NCBI GenBank assembly: GCA_009733775.1
Contig: WOGZ01000242.1
Location: 1-51,940 of the forward strand
DNA length: 51,940 bases
Origin: Alectoria sarmentosa
Lineage: Eukaryota; Ascomycota; Lecanoromycetes; Lecanorales; Parmeliaceae
Direction: 5' to 3'
The position numbers and the translations under genes were made by a program. Below the pieces are notes generated by a model. That model was not told the DNA's origin. It was given only the letters and a program-made list of their open reading frames with translations, and did no database searches. This document shows positions 48,942-51,940 of this stretch, one piece after another. Within the stretch, counting starts at the first letter, position 1, and the number at the start of each line of letters is the position of its first letter.

Positions 48942-49916
48942 ATACTTTTTAAATAAAACATCAACGATAAATAATAAAAAAAAAGAAAAAATTTGAAAAA
49001 AAAAGCATTTTTTGAAAAGAAATTAAATAATTTAATTTAATTTATTTCGGTTTTTACGATATAAATATATAATATAATATAAAAAAAAAATTGCTAACGT
49101 TACGCGAAAAAATTGAATATTTTTTTTAAATTTATTTAATAAATTCGTTTTTTTGTTTTATGTAAAAAATAGTACTTATTTTTTGAGAATCGTCGATTTA
49201 AATTTAAAATGAGTGATTCTCGTTTAATAAACTTAAATATAAAAAACGTGAAAAACTTTTTTAATCGTAAATCGATTATTTTAAAATCTAAAAAATGTTT
49301 TTTAAAAAAAATTAAATTTTTTTTTTCAAAAAATTGTAATTTATTTTAAATGTTGCGATAAAAACGTTTTTTAATATAAATATTATTTTAAAATTATTTT
49401 TTATAAAATTTTTTAAAAAAAAATTCGATTTAATAAAATCTTTAATAATATAAACGTTTTATTTAATTATTTACGAAAATTTTTTTATATATTAAAGATT
49501 ATTAATAAAATTGAATTTATTGTAAAAAATTTAAAATTAAATTTAATAATTTTTATACTTAAAATCGCAATATAAAAAGATTTAAATTATAAAAATATAT
49601 ATTAATTTTAATTTAATTTTTTTATAATAAACTTAGTTTTATTAGTAGTTTTTAAAATATTAATAATTTTTCGTGAACGATTTAATAAAATCTTTATATT
49701 ATTAAAAACTTTATTAATCGAAAAGTCTTTAAAAAATCTTATAAATTACGATAATTATAAAAAATTTAATTATTTATACGTATTATTGTATTTATATATA
49801 TATTTATTATCGAAATAAATTGAATAATGTTATAAATAACGATATATACGAGTAATATTTACGACTTTTTTTATTATAAAAAAACGTTCGTTTTTCTTAT
49901 ATTTAAATACGTTTTA

Positions 49917-50119
49917 TGTTAAAATTAATTTAAAATTATATCATATAAGTGTATTAAATAAGACAACTAAATGAGAAGAAAGTATATATATAAAAATAAA
50001 AATCTATATAAGAATAAATATCTTTATCAAATCAGGCTAAATTTAATCGAATAATGTTAAAGAAATATAATATTAAAGAAAAGTCAATTTTATTAAAAAT
50101 GTAAGATACGCTCGTAACA
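49917..50119 (-). repeat. 3' LTR of the right-edge chromovirus
   Basis: 203 bp. It shares its start (TGTTAAAATTAAT), an ATATAAGTGTAT-like block, AATCGAATAA and its end (GTAAGATACGCTCGTAACA) with the 166-bp LTRs at 31705 and 36107, but has insertions in the middle. Same family, different subfamily. Confidence 0.75.
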
Positions 50120-50630
50120 TTATTTCTCTTTTTCAAAAAACGATATCTTAGCGCTATAAAGATCGAAAAAATGTATTTGTAATTTATCTTATATTTTCGA
50201 AACATTTAATTAATAATTATTTTTAATTGAAAAAAGTTAACGATAACAACGACAGTAATATATCGTGAAAAATTCGTTTATAACATCGTCGATGTTATAA
50301 TATTTTGTCGTTTTAAACGTTTAAAAATAACGTGATTTGATAAAAAATTAACATCATAATTGTTATTAAAACATTTAAATATTCAATATTATTTAATATT
50401 TTATATTTCGAATAAAGAAAGAATCGCAAAAATTAAGCGATATAATTAAACGAGATTTTTCGAATCGAATCGAATCGTAAACGTTAAACCTTATTTGAAA
50501 TTTATATATATTTTGATAATGTCTTAAATAATCTTTTTTTATGAATTATTATATATATGATATCGAATAAAATTAATAATAACGATAACGAGATTTTAAA
50601 ACGACGTTAAGGGGCTTTAAAAGATATTCA
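50120..50630. repeat. Subterminal region shared with the non-autonomous LTR element
   Basis: It begins TTATTTCTCTTTTT, as does the DNA after 31870, and contains ATCGTAAACGTTAAACCTTATTT (50474-50496), nearly identical to 32286-32308. CGATAACGAGAT.TT near 50583 is shared with 33945-33960. Presumably 3' untranslated sequence needed for replication. Confidence 0.65.
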
Positions 50631-50887
50631 TAATATGAATAACGAAGATCGTATATTCGTTTAAACCTTGAATCAACACGTTTTCATCATCGATATCGAT
50701 CGATTTTGTCATTTGAAAAAATGATGTGAAAACGCACGCACAATAATCGAAAGTTATATATAATCGTTATCATTTATTATAATAATAACGATTATAAAAA
50801 AAAAAAGAAAAAAGTGAAAAAGTGAATAATGAGACCTTTTTATAAAACAATCATTAATTTAATCAAATAACATTTAATCTTTTTATC

Positions 50888-51071
50888 TTAACTTATTTGA
50901 ATATTTTTTATAAAAGTTTTTAATTACGTTTTTTGCATTATCGAATTCATTTTCGTTAATATTATATTAATTAAAATCTTTATTAACGTCTTTTCATTTA
51001 ACCTTATATTTAAAATGATTTCATAATTTTTTTAAATTTAATATATCTTCAATTATTCATTTTTTTTAATC
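50888..51071 (-). pseudogene. Decayed chromodomain of the right-edge chromovirus
   Basis: Directly downstream of the integrase tail, the same frame reads IIEDILNLKK, then NHFKYKVK followed by a stop, then YNINENEFDNAKNVIKNF and YKKYSNKLR. This matches the chromodomain pattern [WY]E[IV]E.IL..R...L.YKVKW.GY....WY....F.NA...I..FH..YP. Stops stand at the conserved tryptophans (TGG changed to TGA or TAA), the hallmark of RIP. Confidence 0.85.
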
Positions 51072-51104
51072 TTTAACGATAATAATTTTAAAAAAAGATT
51101 TTTT

Positions 51105-51356
51105 TTAATCAAATAATGAATTAATAATAACGAGATTTAAGAATTTAAAATAAAAGACGTTATAAATTTTCATAATTTTAAATAATTTCAATTTATAAAA
51201 AGAATTAATAATGAATATGATTTTGAATAAATCGAACATTTTATCGTTTAATTTTTTAAATGATTTATTAATAACGATATTTTTGTTGTTAAAAAAGACG
51301 AAATCGTTTTTCTTAAACATTATATTTTTTTTATAACGATTGATTTGTTCGATCAT
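51105..51356 (-). pseudogene. Decayed gypsy integrase C-terminal domain
   Basis: 83 open codons with FKKNDFVFFNNKNI, KLNDKMFDLFKII and YKLKLF..MKIYNVFYF, matching the gypsy integrase tail with its GDxVxL, K[LM]...xGPF.I and L....K.H.VFH motifs. Gly and His of the family patterns are replaced by Asp/Asn and Tyr, as expected from G-to-A and C-to-T changes. Upstream pol continues to the window edge but no further domain is readable. Confidence 0.85.
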
Positions 51357-51940
51357 CGCAAATTATGCTTTATTTAAATTATCGCGTATATAAACGAGAA
51401 CATTTTATATATAATCGATAATATTCTTTATTTTTATAACATTAAAACGTTTTCGAGTGATAACGTAATTAATAATATTAAAATTAAAGTTTATATAAAA
51501 ATAAAAATCTTTATTTATATAAAAGAGCGATATATTAATAAAGATTAAAACATTATTATTATTCGCAAATTCGATTATAAATATTTATTTAATTTAATCG
51601 TTTTATATATAATTATAATAAATACGCAAATAACGTTTTAAATTTTAATTACTTCGTTTCGTTTATTTATTTATTTCAAAATAAAAGATCGTAAATAATT
51701 TAACTTGAATATCAAGTCTTTTGCAAAAAGATTTTTATATTATAATAACAAATTATGAATCTCGATCGAACATTATTAATATTAATAATTCGTGTATACG
51801 AAAAACTTTTTTAATAAACATTTTAATAATGTTTTTAATAAAAGTGTTATTATTTTTTATTATATATAATACGTAATAACGCTTCTTAATTAAACGATTT
51901 ATTATAATTTATATAACGTTATAATCTTTTAATAATAATA

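Larger units (their letters stand above)
46646..49916. other. A/T-rich DNA, no gene seen
   Basis: No coding region supported. From about 47395 to 48165 there is almost no G or C, and CpG is nearly absent, unlike the surrounding A/T-rich DNA where CpG survives. Other content: a 15-bp AT repeat (47866-47930), a hairpin segment (48217-48334), a mutated copy of a hAT-like end (48743-48763) and a 16-bp AT tandem repeat (48879-48941). Confidence 0.55.
49917..51940 (-). mobile_element. Ty3/gypsy chromovirus, left part only, RIP-degraded
   Basis: The element enters from the right edge. Its 3' LTR (49917-50119, 203 bp, TGTTAAAATT to GCTCGTAACA) is followed rightward by sequence resembling that beside the left LTR of 31705-36272, then a chromodomain (50888-51071) and an integrase tail (51105-51356) on the - strand. 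The rest of pol, gag and the 5' LTR lie outside the window, so no target duplication can be checked. Several tryptophan codons are stops; the copy is dead. Confidence 0.85.

Overview
The window looks like nuclear DNA of a filamentous ascomycete (Pezizomycotina). The evidence is three short GT-AG introns of 62-63 nt, two recognisable fungal proteins, and dead LTR retrotransposons carrying the marks of repeat-induced point mutation (RIP): C-to-T and G-to-A changes, TGG codons turned into stops, and catalytic Asp turned into Asn. The species cannot be told from the sequence. Two very different kinds of DNA are present. Most of the window is extremely A/T-rich (for example 6 G/C in the 60 bases at 22561-22620). 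One island of ordinary composition, about 14480-18800, stands out (for example 31 G/C in the 60 bases at 15601-15660).

The island holds two complete, apparently functional genes in convergent orientation. On the + strand, 14807-16259 (three exons) encodes a 442-residue Brl1/Brr6-family nuclear-envelope protein used in nuclear pore assembly. On the - strand, 18237-16642 (two exons) encodes a 510-residue RCC1-type beta-propeller, the chromatin-bound exchange factor for Ran. Both act on nuclear transport: one builds pores, the other makes the RanGTP that drives traffic through them. Their stop codons are 382 bp apart. Beyond the RCC1 start, at 18307-18580, lies what looks like a decayed divergent gene.

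The A/T-rich DNA is a graveyard of LTR retroelements. Four insertions can be delimited by paired or single LTRs with a 5-bp target-site duplication: a Ty3/gypsy element (20387-27576, duplication TTTAA), a 4.6-kb element without recognisable pol (31705-36272, TTTAT), a Ty3/gypsy chromovirus (39208-46640, ATAAA) and a 118-bp solo LTR (38686-38803, ATTTA). A 255-bp solo LTR at 520-774 (GATAC) is much less mutated. A second 118-bp LTR copy lies at 1463-1580, and a further chromovirus enters from the right edge (LTR at 49917-50119, pol running off the window). All three recognisable pol regions read on the - strand. The 4.6-kb element shares its LTR and left subterminal sequence with the right-edge chromovirus, so it is probably a non-autonomous relative.

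The rest is A/T-rich sequence without recognisable genes. It contains several minisatellites, a terminal-inverted-repeat element at 13221-13716 and a few hairpins. No tRNA, rRNA or CRISPR array was seen. The most interesting points are the housekeeping gene pair sitting inside RIP-mutated DNA, the pairing of a non-autonomous with an autonomous LTR element, and the RIP-like nonsense in the remnant beside RCC1.
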